From: Stappia sp. TSB10P1A
Lineage (GTDB): Bacteria; Pseudomonadota; Alphaproteobacteria; Rhizobiales; Stappiaceae
Direction of reading: 5' to 3'
Assembly (NCBI RefSeq): GCF_900185725.1
Contig: NZ_FYAU01000051.1
Span: 62,001-126,000 of the forward strand
DNA: 64,000 bases
Part shown: positions 17,633 through 25,852 of the stretch, in pieces
How the letters are laid out: every line of letters begins with the position of its first letter
Position numbering within the stretch: the stretch's first letter is position 1
The notes under the pieces: generated by a model
Database searches by the model: none
What the model was told of the DNA's origin: nothing
What the model saw: the letters and a program-made list of their open reading frames with translations, nothing else
Program-made: the position numbers and the translations under genes

Positions 17633-18451
17633 ATGAGCGAGACGTCCGCTTCGACGATCCTCTCGGTGAACAATATCGAGGTGATCTACAACCACGTCAT
17701 CCTGGTGTTGAAAGGCGTTTCGCTCACCGTTCCCGAGGGGGGCATCGTCGCTCTCCTCGGGGCCAACGGCGCGGGCAAGACGACCACGCTCAAGGCGGTG
17801 TCGAACCTGCTGCATGCGGAGCGGGGCGATGTCACCAAGGGCAATATCGTCTTCCGCGGCGAGGAAGTGCAGTCGCTGTCGCCGAACGATCTGGTGCGGC
17901 GCGGCTGTATCCAGGTGATGGAGGGCCGTCACTGCTTCGGCCACCTCACCATCGAGGAGAACCTTCTGACCGGGGCCTTCACCCGGCGGGACGGGGCGGC
18001 CGCGATCAAGGCCAGCCTCGAGAAGGTCTACACCTATTTCCCGCGCCTGCGCGAGCGGCGCACCAGCCAGGCCGGCTATACGTCCGGCGGCGAGCAGCAG
18101 ATGTGCGCCATCGGCCGGGCCTTGATGAGCCGGCCCAACATGATCCTTCTCGACGAGCCGTCGATGGGCCTTGCTCCGCAACTGGTCGAGGAGATCTTCG
18201 AGATCGTCAAGGAACTCAACGAGAAGGAGGGCGTGTCCTTCCTGCTCGCCGAGCAGAACACCAATATCGCGCTGCGCTATGCCACTTACGGCTACATCCT
18301 GGAGTCGGGCCGGATCGTGCTCGACGGGGCTGCCAAGGCGCTGCGCGAGAACGAGGACGTCAAGGAATTCTACCTTGGCGTCGGCGGCGAGGGGCGCAAG
18401 TCGTTCCGCAACGTGAAGCACTACAAGCGTCGCAAGCGCTGGCTCGCCTGA
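17633..18451 (+). CDS. Branched-chain-type ABC importer ATPase (LivF-like)
   Basis: 272 residues. Walker A GANGAGKT at 43-50, signature YTSGGEQQMCAIGRAL, Walker B MILLDEP followed by SMGLAP, and the LivF-type EQNTNIALRYA. ATG 17633 is preferred over an in-frame GTG at 17621 because AGGAG lies 11 bases before it and would overlap the GTG. The C-terminus has an extra basic tail (SFRNVKHYKRRKRWLA) that ordinary LivF lacks; its role is unknown. Confidence 0.92.
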   Translation: MSETSASTILSVNNIEVIYNHVILVLKGVSLTVPEGGIVALLGANGAGKTTTLKAVSNLLHAERGDVTKGNIVFRGEEVQSLSPNDLVRRGCIQVMEGRHCFGHLTIEENLLTGAFTRRDGAAAIKASLEKVYTYFPRLRERRTSQAGYTSGGEQQMCAIGRALMSRPNMILLDEPSMGLAPQLVEEIFEIVKELNEKEGVSFLLAEQNTNIALRYATYGYILESGRIVLDGAAKALRENEDVKEFYLGVGGEGRKSFRNVKHYKRRKRWLA

Positions 18452-18495
18452 GGCCGAGCCCCTCCCGCCAAGCCAAGAGTCACGAGGAGCGCGTC

Positions 18496-19737
18496 ATGAG
18501 CGCAGAGCATTTCGACAGCCTGGAGATCCGGGAACCGGGCGAGCGGGACGCCGACCTCTTCGCGCGGCTGCCCGGCCTCGTCGCCCATGCGATGGCGCAG
18601 GCGCCCGGCTGGGCGCGGCATCTGGAGGGGTGCACGCCGACGGCGCTCGTCGACCGGGCGGCGCTTGCCCGCCTGCCGGTGCTGCGCAAGGTGGATCTGA
18701 TGGCGGCGCAGGCGGCAAATCCGCCGTTCGGGGGCTTCGCCACCGCTCCGGTCTCGGCCATGGGACGGATCTTCATGTCGCCGGGCCCGATCTGGGAGCC
18801 GCAGGGCGGCGACACCGATCCCTGGCTGGTGGCGCGCGCCTTCTTCGCCGCCGGCTTCCGCGCCGGCGATATCGTCCACAACGCCCTGTCCTATCACCTG
18901 ACGCCGGGCGGCTTCCTGCTCGATCACGGCGCGCGGGCGCTCGGCTGTGCCGTGTTTCCCGCCGGCGTCGGCAACACCGAAATGCAGGTCGAGGCGATCG
19001 CCACCCTGCGGCCGACCGGCTATGCCGGCACGCCGGACTACCTGAAAGTGCTGCTCGACAAGGCGGCGGAGCTCGGCCGCGACGCCTCGTCGATCCGCCG
19101 CGGTCTCGTGTCCGGCGGCGCCCTGTTCCCGAGCCTTCGGGCGGAGTACCGCGCCCGCGGCATCGAGGTGCTGCAGGCCTATGCCACCGCCGATGTCGGC
19201 GTCATCGCCTATGAAACCGCGGCCGACCAGGGGATGGTCGTCAACGAGGACGTGATCGTCGAGATCGTCCGGCCGGGCTCCGACATGCCGGTGCCCGAGG
19301 GCGAGGTCGGCGAGGTGGTGGTCACCAATTTCAACCGTGCCTATCCATTGATCCGCTTCGGAACCGGCGACCTGTCGGCCGTGCTGCCCGGCCGCTCTCC
19401 CTGCGGGCGCACCAACATGCGCCTCAAGGGCTGGATGGGCCGCGCCGACCAGCGCACCAAGGTCAAGGGCATGTTCGTCGATCCGAAGCAGATCGCGGAA
19501 CTTCTCGGCCGCCACCCGGAGATCGTCCGCGCCCGCCTCATCGTCGAGCGCCAGGCGGAACAGGACGTCATGCGTCTCGCCTATGAGGCGGAGGCCCATG
19601 GCGAGGGGCTCGACCAGGCGATTTCGGCGAGCTTGAGGGAGGTGACGAAGCTGTCCGGCCGGGTCGAGCGGGTGCTTCCCGGTGCCTTGCCGAACGACGG
19701 AAAGGTGATTGCCGACGAGCGCAGCTACGAGGCGTGA
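18496..19737 (+). CDS. PaaK-like phenylacetate-CoA ligase family protein with altered phosphate loop
   Basis: 413 residues with the overall plan of phenylacetate-CoA ligase: YAGTPDYLKVLL, YATADVGVIAYE in place of the adenine motif, RFGTGDLS and the hinge/C-terminal GRADQRTKVKGMFV. The usual SSGTTGKP phosphate-binding loop reads SPGPIWEP here (within residues 94-102), losing both threonines and the lysine. It may use a different adenylation geometry or another reaction. Last gene of the operon, 44 bases after the LivF-like ATPase with GAGGAG before the ATG. The substrate, if any, is likely the acid brought in by the importer. Confidence 0.82.
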   Translation: MSAEHFDSLEIREPGERDADLFARLPGLVAHAMAQAPGWARHLEGCTPTALVDRAALARLPVLRKVDLMAAQAANPPFGGFATAPVSAMGRIFMSPGPIWEPQGGDTDPWLVARAFFAAGFRAGDIVHNALSYHLTPGGFLLDHGARALGCAVFPAGVGNTEMQVEAIATLRPTGYAGTPDYLKVLLDKAAELGRDASSIRRGLVSGGALFPSLRAEYRARGIEVLQAYATADVGVIAYETAADQGMVVNEDVIVEIVRPGSDMPVPEGEVGEVVVTNFNRAYPLIRFGTGDLSAVLPGRSPCGRTNMRLKGWMGRADQRTKVKGMFVDPKQIAELLGRHPEIVRARLIVERQAEQDVMRLAYEAEAHGEGLDQAISASLREVTKLSGRVERVLPGALPNDGKVIADERSYEA

Positions 19738-19809
19738 CGCCCCGGGCCGAGGATAGCGTCGGCGGCGACCGGCCTCCTCGGCTCTTGCGCAGGTACAACG
19801 CTCTGGCCT

Positions 19810-20334
19810 ATGCAAGGAGACCCGGTTGCGCGGGACCCGATGACGGCGGCCGGCATGGCCCAGATGCGGACGAGCGATATCATGCAGGATGAAGCGGCGA
19901 AGGCTTCCGACAGCGCGCTTGTGTTGCTGGTCGAGGACGATCCCGACGACGTCACCATCATTCGCCAGTCGCTGAAGGCGTCGAGCGTGCCGGTGCGTCT
20001 CGAGGTCGCCTCGGACGGCGCCGAGGCGCTCGACCATCTCAACCGGGCGGTGGCGGCAGGCGCCCCGGCGCCCGACCTGATCCTGCTCGACCTCAACCTG
20101 CCGGTGATGACCGGAACGGAGTTCCTCGGCAAGCTGCGCCAGCACGCGCGGCTCAGCGCCGTGCCGGTCTGCGTCTTCACCACCGCCGACGATCCGGTGA
20201 CCATCCGCCGCGCCTATGCGGCCGGCGCCAATGCGGTCGTCACCAAGGCGGACAGCCTGGCCGGCATGAGCGAGGTGCTGCACACCATCGTCGAGTTCTG
20301 GTTCCGCGTCGCCGAGCGCTATCGCGGCGAGTGA
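19810..20334 (+). CDS. Stand-alone receiver-domain response regulator (Rcp1-like)
   Basis: 174 residues if started at 19810, essentially one receiver domain: acidic pocket VEDDPDD (41-47), phospho-acceptor Asp94 in ILLDLNLPVMTG, Thr in FTTAD and Lys in VTKAD. The pattern ('LLVEDDPDD', long alpha4 region) fits the Rcp1/CheY-like group that pairs with phytochrome-type or hybrid kinases. No output domain. The start is uncertain: ATGs at 19810, 19840, 19855 and 19882 are all in frame and none has a good ribosome-binding site; the domain itself begins near 19920. No cognate kinase is adjacent. Confidence 0.8.
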   Translation: MQGDPVARDPMTAAGMAQMRTSDIMQDEAAKASDSALVLLVEDDPDDVTIIRQSLKASSVPVRLEVASDGAEALDHLNRAVAAGAPAPDLILLDLNLPVMTGTEFLGKLRQHARLSAVPVCVFTTADDPVTIRRAYAAGANAVVTKADSLAGMSEVLHTIVEFWFRVAERYRGE

Positions 20335-20367
20335 ATCGCGCGCTGCCGGCCCGTTCCGGATCAGCGT

Positions 20368-20895
20368 CTACAGATAGACGATCTCGTAGGGATCGTCGGT
20401 CGGGCCGGTCACGGCCTCCGCGTCCGCCGGAGTGGAGACGGCAAGGGGCGGGGCAGGCATTGCCCGGTCGAGCGGCTTGGAGAGTGCCGCGTCGATATGC
20501 GACCTCAGCACCTGCATCGAGAACGGCTTGACGATCACCGACTGGGCGCCGAGGGTCGCCGCCTTCTGCAGCACGGTGAGATCGACATGGGCGCTGATGA
20601 TGATCGCCGGCGTTGCCGCGCAGACGGGATTGTCGTGGGCGCGCAGCCTGGTCAGGAACTCCGCGCCGTCCTGGAGCGGCATGCGCCAGTCGACCAGCAT
20701 CACGTCGAAGCGGTGCAGCTTCAGCAGCTTCTCGGCTTCGATTCCGTTCCCCGCCTCAGTCACGGCCTGGTAGCCGAGCTCCTTCAGCATGCCGCGCAGC
20801 AGGCGGCGGGTGAAGGCGCTGTCCTCGATCAGAAGAATCTTCTCGTTCTTCACGGCGGTCTGTCCCGGTGGCGGCTTGCGGCGTGGCCGCCGCAT
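20368..20895 (-). CDS. CheY-like single-receiver response regulator
   Basis: 175 residues from ATG 20895, or 161 from a GTG at 20853 that begins right before the domain; neither start has a clear ribosome-binding site. Receiver features: IEDSAFTRRLL (acidic pair at 24-25), Asp69 in VMLVDWRMPLQDG, and Lys in VIVKPFS. About 45 C-terminal residues beyond the domain are Pro/Ala-rich with no recognised output module. It converges tail-to-tail on the Rcp1-like gene, with a 33-base gap. Partner unknown. Confidence 0.8.
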   Translation of the reverse strand: MRRPRRKPPPGQTAVKNEKILLIEDSAFTRRLLRGMLKELGYQAVTEAGNGIEAEKLLKLHRFDVMLVDWRMPLQDGAEFLTRLRAHDNPVCAATPAIIISAHVDLTVLQKAATLGAQSVIVKPFSMQVLRSHIDAALSKPLDRAMPAPPLAVSTPADAEAVTGPTDDPYEIVYL

Positions 20896-21208
20896 GCGGC
20901 GGCGCCAGGGTGCAAGCCTCAGTAATATCGACAGGTTTACCTATCTGTTTGAAAGGACCGTTAACGCTGAGCCGCAGGCGTGCGCGCGAGCGGCCTGCGT
21001 CAGCCTGTCGCGGGCTCCCGCCGTGAACCCCTTGGACCGATCCTGCGTAGAGATTACCGGTGGTTCAGTGCCGACATTTGATCCAGCGCCTGGCCGCAAG
21101 GAGACTGCAAGTGGCACATTCGTTCCACCAGCAACTGGACCATCCGGCGTTTGCGCCTTATGTGCGGCGCAGCCGGACCGGAACATGATCGGGAGCCAGA
21201 AAGACAGC
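20896..21208. other. Intergenic region upstream of hemH
   Basis: About 310 bases between the divergent CheY-like gene and ferrochelatase. An open frame continues through it in phase with hemH, but its translation has no resemblance to a ferrochelatase N-terminus and no ribosome-binding site. A promoter probably lies in the AT-richer stretch near 20920-20965. No Fur or FNR-like box was recognised. Confidence 0.35.
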
Positions 21209-22288
21209 ATGAGCGTGATCGACAGCGACAGCGAGCGGGAAGCGAGGCGTCGCGAGATGGGGCGGGTGCGGCTGCCGGAGGGACATCCGGGCGTCAAGGC
21301 GGGAAAGATCGGCGTGCTCATCGTCAATCTCGGCACGCCGGACGGCACCGACTTCCGCTCCATGCGCCGCTACCTGAAGGAGTTTCTGACGGACAAGCGG
21401 GTCATCGAATGGCCCAGGGCGATCTGGTACCCGATTCTGTTCGGCATCGTGCTCAACACCCGGCCGAAGAAGTCCGGCAAGGCCTATGACGAGATCTGGA
21501 ACCGGGAGCTCGACGAATCGCCGCTGCGCACGATCACCCGCTCCCAGTCCGACAAGCTCGCTGCCGCCCTGGCCGGCGTCGACGATCGCATCGTCGTCGA
21601 CTGGGCGATGCGCTACGGCCAGCCCTCGATCCCGGACCGGCTGGCGAGGTTGCGCGAACAGGGCTGCGACCGGCTGCTGGTGTTCCCGCTCTACCCGCAA
21701 TATTCGGCCTCGACCACGGCGACGGTGAACGACGTGGTGTTCCGCGAACTCTTGAAGCTGCGCTGGCAGCCGGCGCTGCGCACCGTGCCGCCCTATCACG
21801 ACGATCCGGTCTATATCGACGCGCTGGCGCGCTCGATCGAAACGACCCTTGCCGGCCTCGACTTCGAGCCGGAGACGGTGCTCACCTCCTATCACGGCAT
21901 CCCGCAGTCCTATTTCCGCAAGGGCGACCCCTATCACTGCCATTGCCAGAAGACGACGCGGCTGCTGCGCGAGCGGCTCGGCTGGCCGCAGGACAAGCTC
22001 AAGGTCACCTTCCAGTCGCGCTTCGGGCCGGAAGAGTGGCTGCAGCCCTATACGGACAAGACCGTCGAGGCGATGGCGAAGGCCGGCACCCGCAACATCG
22101 CGGTGATCAATCCGGGCTTCGTCGCCGACTGTCTGGAGACGCTGGAGGAGATCGCCGGCGAGGCTGGAGAGATCTTCCACGAGAACGGCGGCGAGAATTT
22201 CGCCCACATTCCCTGTCTCAACGATAGTGAGGACGGCATGGACGTGATCCAGACACTGGTGCGACGCGAGCTGTCGGGCTGGATCTGA
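21209..22288 (+). CDS. hemH: Ferrochelatase
   Basis: Inserts ferrous iron into protoporphyrin IX, last step of haem synthesis, at the membrane surface. 359 residues from ATG 21209 (a second in-frame ATG at 21185 adds eight residues; GGGAG lies between them). Diagnostic parts: GVLIVNLGTPDG, the active-site His229 in TSYHGIPQSYFRKGDPY, and TFQSRFGPEEWLQPYT with the conserved Glu. The DPYHCHCQKT stretch is Cys-containing but not evidently an Fe-S ligand set. Followed by tandem hairpins. Confidence 0.95.
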   Translation: MSVIDSDSEREARRREMGRVRLPEGHPGVKAGKIGVLIVNLGTPDGTDFRSMRRYLKEFLTDKRVIEWPRAIWYPILFGIVLNTRPKKSGKAYDEIWNRELDESPLRTITRSQSDKLAAALAGVDDRIVVDWAMRYGQPSIPDRLARLREQGCDRLLVFPLYPQYSASTTATVNDVVFRELLKLRWQPALRTVPPYHDDPVYIDALARSIETTLAGLDFEPETVLTSYHGIPQSYFRKGDPYHCHCQKTTRLLRERLGWPQDKLKVTFQSRFGPEEWLQPYTDKTVEAMAKAGTRNIAVINPGFVADCLETLEEIAGEAGEIFHENGGENFAHIPCLNDSEDGMDVIQTLVRRELSGWI

Positions 22289-22343
22289 GTCGCCTGCGTC
22301 GATCTTCTTCACCACCGCGCGATGCTTGCGCTTGCAGATCGTC

Positions 22344-22393
22344 GCCCGCCGGGTACATGTAGCGGCGGGCTGGCCGGTCGGGCGCGACCGGCC
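22344..22393 (+). repeat. Tandem palindromes between hemH and the SPFH gene
   Basis: Two adjacent stem-loops: GCCCGCCG (22344-22351) with CGGCGGGC (22363-22370), then GGCCGGTCG-GGCG-CGACCGGCC (22372-22393). Neither is followed by T residues, so they may be an rho-assisted terminator for hemH or a dispersed palindromic element. A very similar palindrome occurs at 63162-63179. Confidence 0.5.
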
Positions 22394-22445
22394 TTCGATC
22401 CGCTCCGCCGCGTCGAGGACGCGGCCCTGGTGAAGGATGACACAG

Positions 22446-23456
22446 ATGCTCGAAGGCGTTTTCGGATTCGATATCCTGGTCCTTGTCCTGCTGGTGCTCC
22501 TGGTTCTCGTCGTCCTGGCGGGCGTCAAGACGGTGCCGCAGGGCTACAACTACACGGTCGAGCGCTTCGGCCGCTATCGCAAGACGCTGATGCCGGGCCT
22601 CAACTTCATCGTGCCCTTCATCGATCGGGTCGGCCATCAGATCAACGTGATGGAGCAGGTCCTCGACGTTCCCTCGCAGGAGGTGATCACCAAGGACAAT
22701 GCGACGGTGACCGCCGACGGCGTCACCTTCTACCAGGTGCTCGAGGCGGCGCGCGCTGCCTATGAGGTGTCGGGCCTGGAGAACGCCATTCTCAACCTGA
22801 CCATGACCAACATCCGCTCGGTCATGGGGTCGATGGATCTCGACGAACTGCTGTCCAACCGCGACGAGATCAACGAGCGCCTGCTGCGGGTGGTCGATGC
22901 GGCCGCCTCGCCCTGGGGCATCAAGATGACCCGCATCGAGATCAAGGACATCAACCCGCCGCGCGATCTGGTCGAGGCGATGGGCCGGCAGATGAAGGCC
23001 GAACGCGAGAAGCGCGCGGCGATCCTGGAGGCGGAGGGCAAGCGGGCCTCCGAGATCCTGCAGGCGGAAGGCCAGAAGCAGTCGCAGATCCTGGAGGCGG
23101 AAGGCCGGCGCGAGGCCGCGTTCCGCGATGCGGAGGCGCGCGAGCGCGCCGCCGAGGCCGAGGCCAACGCGACCCGCATGGTCAGCGAGGCGATCGCCGC
23201 CGGCGACATGCAGGCGATCAACTACTTCGTCGCCAACAAATATGTCGAGGCGCTCGGCCAGTTCGCCCGCTCGCCCAACCAGAAGCTCCTGATCCTGCCG
23301 ACCGAGACCACCGCCGTGCTCGGCTCGCTCTCGGGCATCGCCGAAATCGCCAAGGAAGCCTTCAGCAGCGGGGGAGCGGCGTCGCGGTCGCGCGCCAGCG
23401 TTCCCTCGACCACGGCGCCCTCCGCGCCGCGCGATGGCGACGGTCCACGCTCATGA
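22446..23456 (+). CDS. SPFH/band-7 membrane protein (stomatin/QmcA-like)
   Basis: 336 residues: one N-terminal hydrophobic segment (about 6-28) followed by a band-7 domain beginning [17 protein letters not shown] and containing [15 protein letters not shown], and then a long Ala/Glu-rich helical region with repeated ILEAEG/ILQAEG units, expected to form a coiled coil. Such proteins scaffold membrane domains and guard proteases such as FtsH. ATG 22446 fits GAAGGA nine bases upstream better than the ATG at 22437. It overlaps the NfeD gene by four bases, the usual stomatin-NfeD operon. Confidence 0.92.
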   Translation: MLEGVFGFDILVLVLLVLLVLVVLAGVKTVPQGYNYTVERFGRYRKTLMPGLNFIVPFIDRVGHQINVMEQVLDVPSQEVITKDNATVTADGVTFYQVLEAARAAYEVSGLENAILNLTMTNIRSVMGSMDLDELLSNRDEINERLLRVVDAAASPWGIKMTRIEIKDINPPRDLVEAMGRQMKAEREKRAAILEAEGKRASEILQAEGQKQSQILEAEGRREAAFRDAEARERAAEAEANATRMVSEAIAAGDMQAINYFVANKYVEALGQFARSPNQKLLILPTETTAVLGSLSGIAEIAKEAFSSGGAASRSRASVPSTTAPSAPRDGDGPRS

Positions 23457-23911
23457 GCCTGGTCGAACGCATCGTCATGGAGGTCGGGCCGTGGCTGTGG
23501 TGGATCGTCGGCCTGTTGCTGCTCGGCCTGGAGGTGCTCGCTCCCGGCACGTTCTTCCTGTGGTTCGGCCTCGCGGCCATCGTCGTCGGCACGCTGGCGA
23601 TCATGATCGACATGCCCTGGCAGCTCGAGATCGTGCTGTTCGGTCTGCTGTCCGTCGCCAGCGTGCTGGTCGGACGGACCTATATGCGCCGCCAGGGCAG
23701 CGAGGGCGACGAGGCCGGGCTGAACCGGCGCGGCGCGCGGCTGGTCGGCCGCGAATTCGTGCTGACCGCCCCGATTTCCGGCGGCCAGGGTTCGGTGCGG
23801 GTGGACGACAGCGTCTGGCGGGTCAGCGGGCTGGACTGCCCGGCCGGCACCAGGGTCCGGGTGGTCGGCATCGACGGCAGCGCGCTGGTGGTGGTGCCGG
23901 TCGAGGCTTGA
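23453..23911 (+). CDS. NfeD family membrane protein
   Basis: 152 residues: three or so hydrophobic segments (about 12-32, 34-55, 58-76) followed by a small soluble OB-fold domain (about 90-150) with GRRG...[10 protein letters not shown] and [12 protein letters not shown], matching the short NfeD form without the serine protease. It partners the SPFH protein encoded just upstream (ATGA overlap) in membrane microdomain function. No tail protease domain is present. Confidence 0.92.
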   Translation: MSLVERIVMEVGPWLWWIVGLLLLGLEVLAPGTFFLWFGLAAIVVGTLAIMIDMPWQLEIVLFGLLSVASVLVGRTYMRRQGSEGDEAGLNRRGARLVGREFVLTAPISGGQGSVRVDDSVWRVSGLDCPAGTRVRVVGIDGSALVVVPVEA

Positions 23912-23981
23912 CGCGACCGCCAGCGACCGGCTTCGCCGCCGTTTCACGTTCATTGCCGTTCAAGGCGGCTCGACACGCGCG

Positions 23982-24007
23982 AAAGGGCCGGAAATTCCGG
24001 CCCTTTT
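23982..24007 (+). terminator. Bidirectional terminator between nfeD and motB
   Basis: Perfect inverted repeat AAGGGCCGGAA/TTCCGGCCCTT with T-run on the plus strand (TTTT) and an A-rich start that gives T residues on the minus strand, placed between two convergent operons. Confidence 0.9.
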
Positions 24008-24050
24008 GTCGTTTCTGCCTTGCCGCCCCGGCTGTTCCGGTGCCCGCCCC

Positions 24051-24902
24051 TTACGGATTGTGGCCGAGCGGGATCGGCGGCTCCTCGCGCATCAACAGGA
24101 TGCCGATGCGGCGGTTGGCGGCGAGATAGGGATCGTTGGGAAACAGCGGTTCGCTGTCGGCCTTGCCGACGACGCCATAGAAGCGGTCGGCCGGCACGCC
24201 GAATTCGGCGAGGATCTGGCGCGCGGCATTGGCCCGGTCGGCCGACAGTTCCCAGTTGGTATAGCCGGGATTGAGCGGGATGCCGCCGGAGGTGGTGTGA
24301 CCGGTGATCTGCACCCGGTTCGGCATGCGGGCGATCACGGGCGCCATCCGGGCGATCAGCCGGCGGGTCAGGTCATAGGGGTATTTCGAGCCTTCCGGGA
24401 ACATCGAGCGCCCGTCCTGGTCGACCAGGCTGATGTTCAGGCCTTCGTCGGTCTCCTCCAGAATGATGTTGGACGAGACTTCGGTGATGTCCGGCATTTC
24501 CTGCCAGGCCTGGCGCAGCGAGGCGGCGGCGGTGGCGAACTGGCGCGGCTTCTCGATCTCGGCCTTGCGCACGTCGTGGGTGTTGGCCTCCGGCCCCTGC
24601 TTGCGCCGCTGCTCGTGGCGCTCCTGCGCGAAGTCGGAATCGAGCTCTTCGGGAACCCGGCTGATATCCTTCATGTAATCGCGGACGGGAATGCCCTCGA
24701 CCTCGATGATGCCGGTGCGCCGGGCCGTCTCCTTGACGCCGAAGGCCTCGCGCATCGAGCCGGCGACCACCTGCAGCTTCTGCTTGTCCTGGATCGAGAA
24801 GGAGATGATCAGCACGAAGAAGCAGACGAGCAGGGACATCAGGTCGGCGAAGGTGACCAGCCACTCCGGGGCGCCGCCGCCTGCTTTTTTCTTTCTGGAC
24901 AT
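24051..24902 (-). CDS. motB: MotB-family flagellar stator protein with OmpA-like domain
   Basis: 283 residues. N-terminal basic tail then one transmembrane helix containing the ion-carrying Asp20 in TFADLMSLLVCFFVL, a linker (about 60-140), and a C-terminal OmpA-like peptidoglycan-binding domain with ITGHTTSGGIPLNPGYTNWELSADRANAARQ split here as QITGHTTSG and NWELSADRANAAR. It anchors the stator to the cell wall. The pairing with a PomA-like MotA suggests a sodium- or proton-driven stator; sequence alone does not settle the ion. No flagellar structural genes are in the window. Confidence 0.88.
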   Translation of the reverse strand: MSRKKKAGGGAPEWLVTFADLMSLLVCFFVLIISFSIQDKQKLQVVAGSMREAFGVKETARRTGIIEVEGIPVRDYMKDISRVPEELDSDFAQERHEQRRKQGPEANTHDVRKAEIEKPRQFATAAASLRQAWQEMPDITEVSSNIILEETDEGLNISLVDQDGRSMFPEGSKYPYDLTRRLIARMAPVIARMPNRVQITGHTTSGGIPLNPGYTNWELSADRANAARQILAEFGVPADRFYGVVGKADSEPLFPNDPYLAANRRIGILLMREEPPIPLGHNP

Positions 24903-24929
24903 GGGGCGCCGCTCTCCGTCGCGTCTTGA

Positions 24930-25697
24930 TCAGGCGGCTTCCGCGAACTCGGCGCGAGCCTTTTCCGGCAGATAGGCGATCAGCATGTCGCGGATCAGCG
25001 CCGGGCTCTTGTTCTCGCGGATCTGCAGGATGCCGTCGATGACGAGGGTCTGGTTGACCTCCTCGGTCTCGAACTTGGAATCGAGCTTGTCGACCAGCGG
25101 CAGGCAGACGATGTTGGCGATCAAGGCGCCGTAGAGGGTCGTCAGCAGCGCGATGGCCATCGACGGGCCGATGGTCGAGGGATCGTCCATGGTCGCGAGC
25201 ATCTGCACCAGGCCGACCAGGGTGCCGATCATGCCGAAGGCGGGGGCGGAATCGCCCAGCGCCTTGAACACCTTGCGTCCCTCCTGCAGGCGGTCGAGAT
25301 ACAGGTCGCGGTCGCGCTCCATGGCGTTGCGGATGAACGGGCCTTCGTAGCCGTCGGCGATGTATTGCACGCCCTTGGCCAGGGTCGGGTCGCTCACCTC
25401 GACATTTTCCAGGCCCAGCGGGCCGGACTTGCGGACGACGTCGGCGAGGGTGCTGATCTCCTCGATCAGGTCGCGCGGGTTGGACTTCTTGTGGGTGAAG
25501 GCGACCTTGCTGCCGACGACGAAGGCGCCGCCGATCCCGGCGAGCGGAAAGCGCACCAGCGTCGCGGCGGACGCACCGCCGATCACGATCAGGATCGAGG
25601 GCATGTCGATGAATTGCGTGATGTTGCCGCCGACGAAAATGGCGGCGATCACGACCGCAAATGCCGCGATGATACCGATGATCGAACCGAGATCCAT
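24930..25697 (-). CDS. MotA/PomA-type flagellar stator protein
   Basis: 255 residues with four hydrophobic segments and a large cytoplasmic loop. The start MDLGSIIGIIAAF and conserved parts GTLVGLVQMLATMDDPSTIGP and ALLTTLYGALIAN match PomA closely, more than E. coli MotA. ATG 25697 is preferred over an ATG at 25751 because PomA proteins begin MDL and GGAG lies about 11 bases upstream. Forms the ion channel with MotB encoded 27 bases downstream. Confidence 0.9.
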   Translation of the reverse strand: MDLGSIIGIIAAFAVVIAAIFVGGNITQFIDMPSILIVIGGASAATLVRFPLAGIGGAFVVGSKVAFTHKKSNPRDLIEEISTLADVVRKSGPLGLENVEVSDPTLAKGVQYIADGYEGPFIRNAMERDRDLYLDRLQEGRKVFKALGDSAPAFGMIGTLVGLVQMLATMDDPSTIGPSMAIALLTTLYGALIANIVCLPLVDKLDSKFETEEVNQTLVIDGILQIRENKSPALIRDMLIAYLPEKARAEFAEAA

Positions 25698-25852
25698 GCC
25701 CTGCAACTCTCCGAAAGCCGTCAGGCCCGGTGGCGGACCCGAGACGATCATAGGCAGGCGAGGCTAATCAATCCCTAAACCGGGCGCAGGTTGTCGTCTC
25801 CAGCTTGGAAAAAATCCCGAGGGATCCACGCGCGATGCAGGGGGACGCTACG

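Noticed and set aside
20789..21184. N-terminal extension of ferrochelatase through the intergenic region
   Set aside because: The frame stays open but translated residues do not match the family and no RBS is present; starts at 21185 or 21209 fit.
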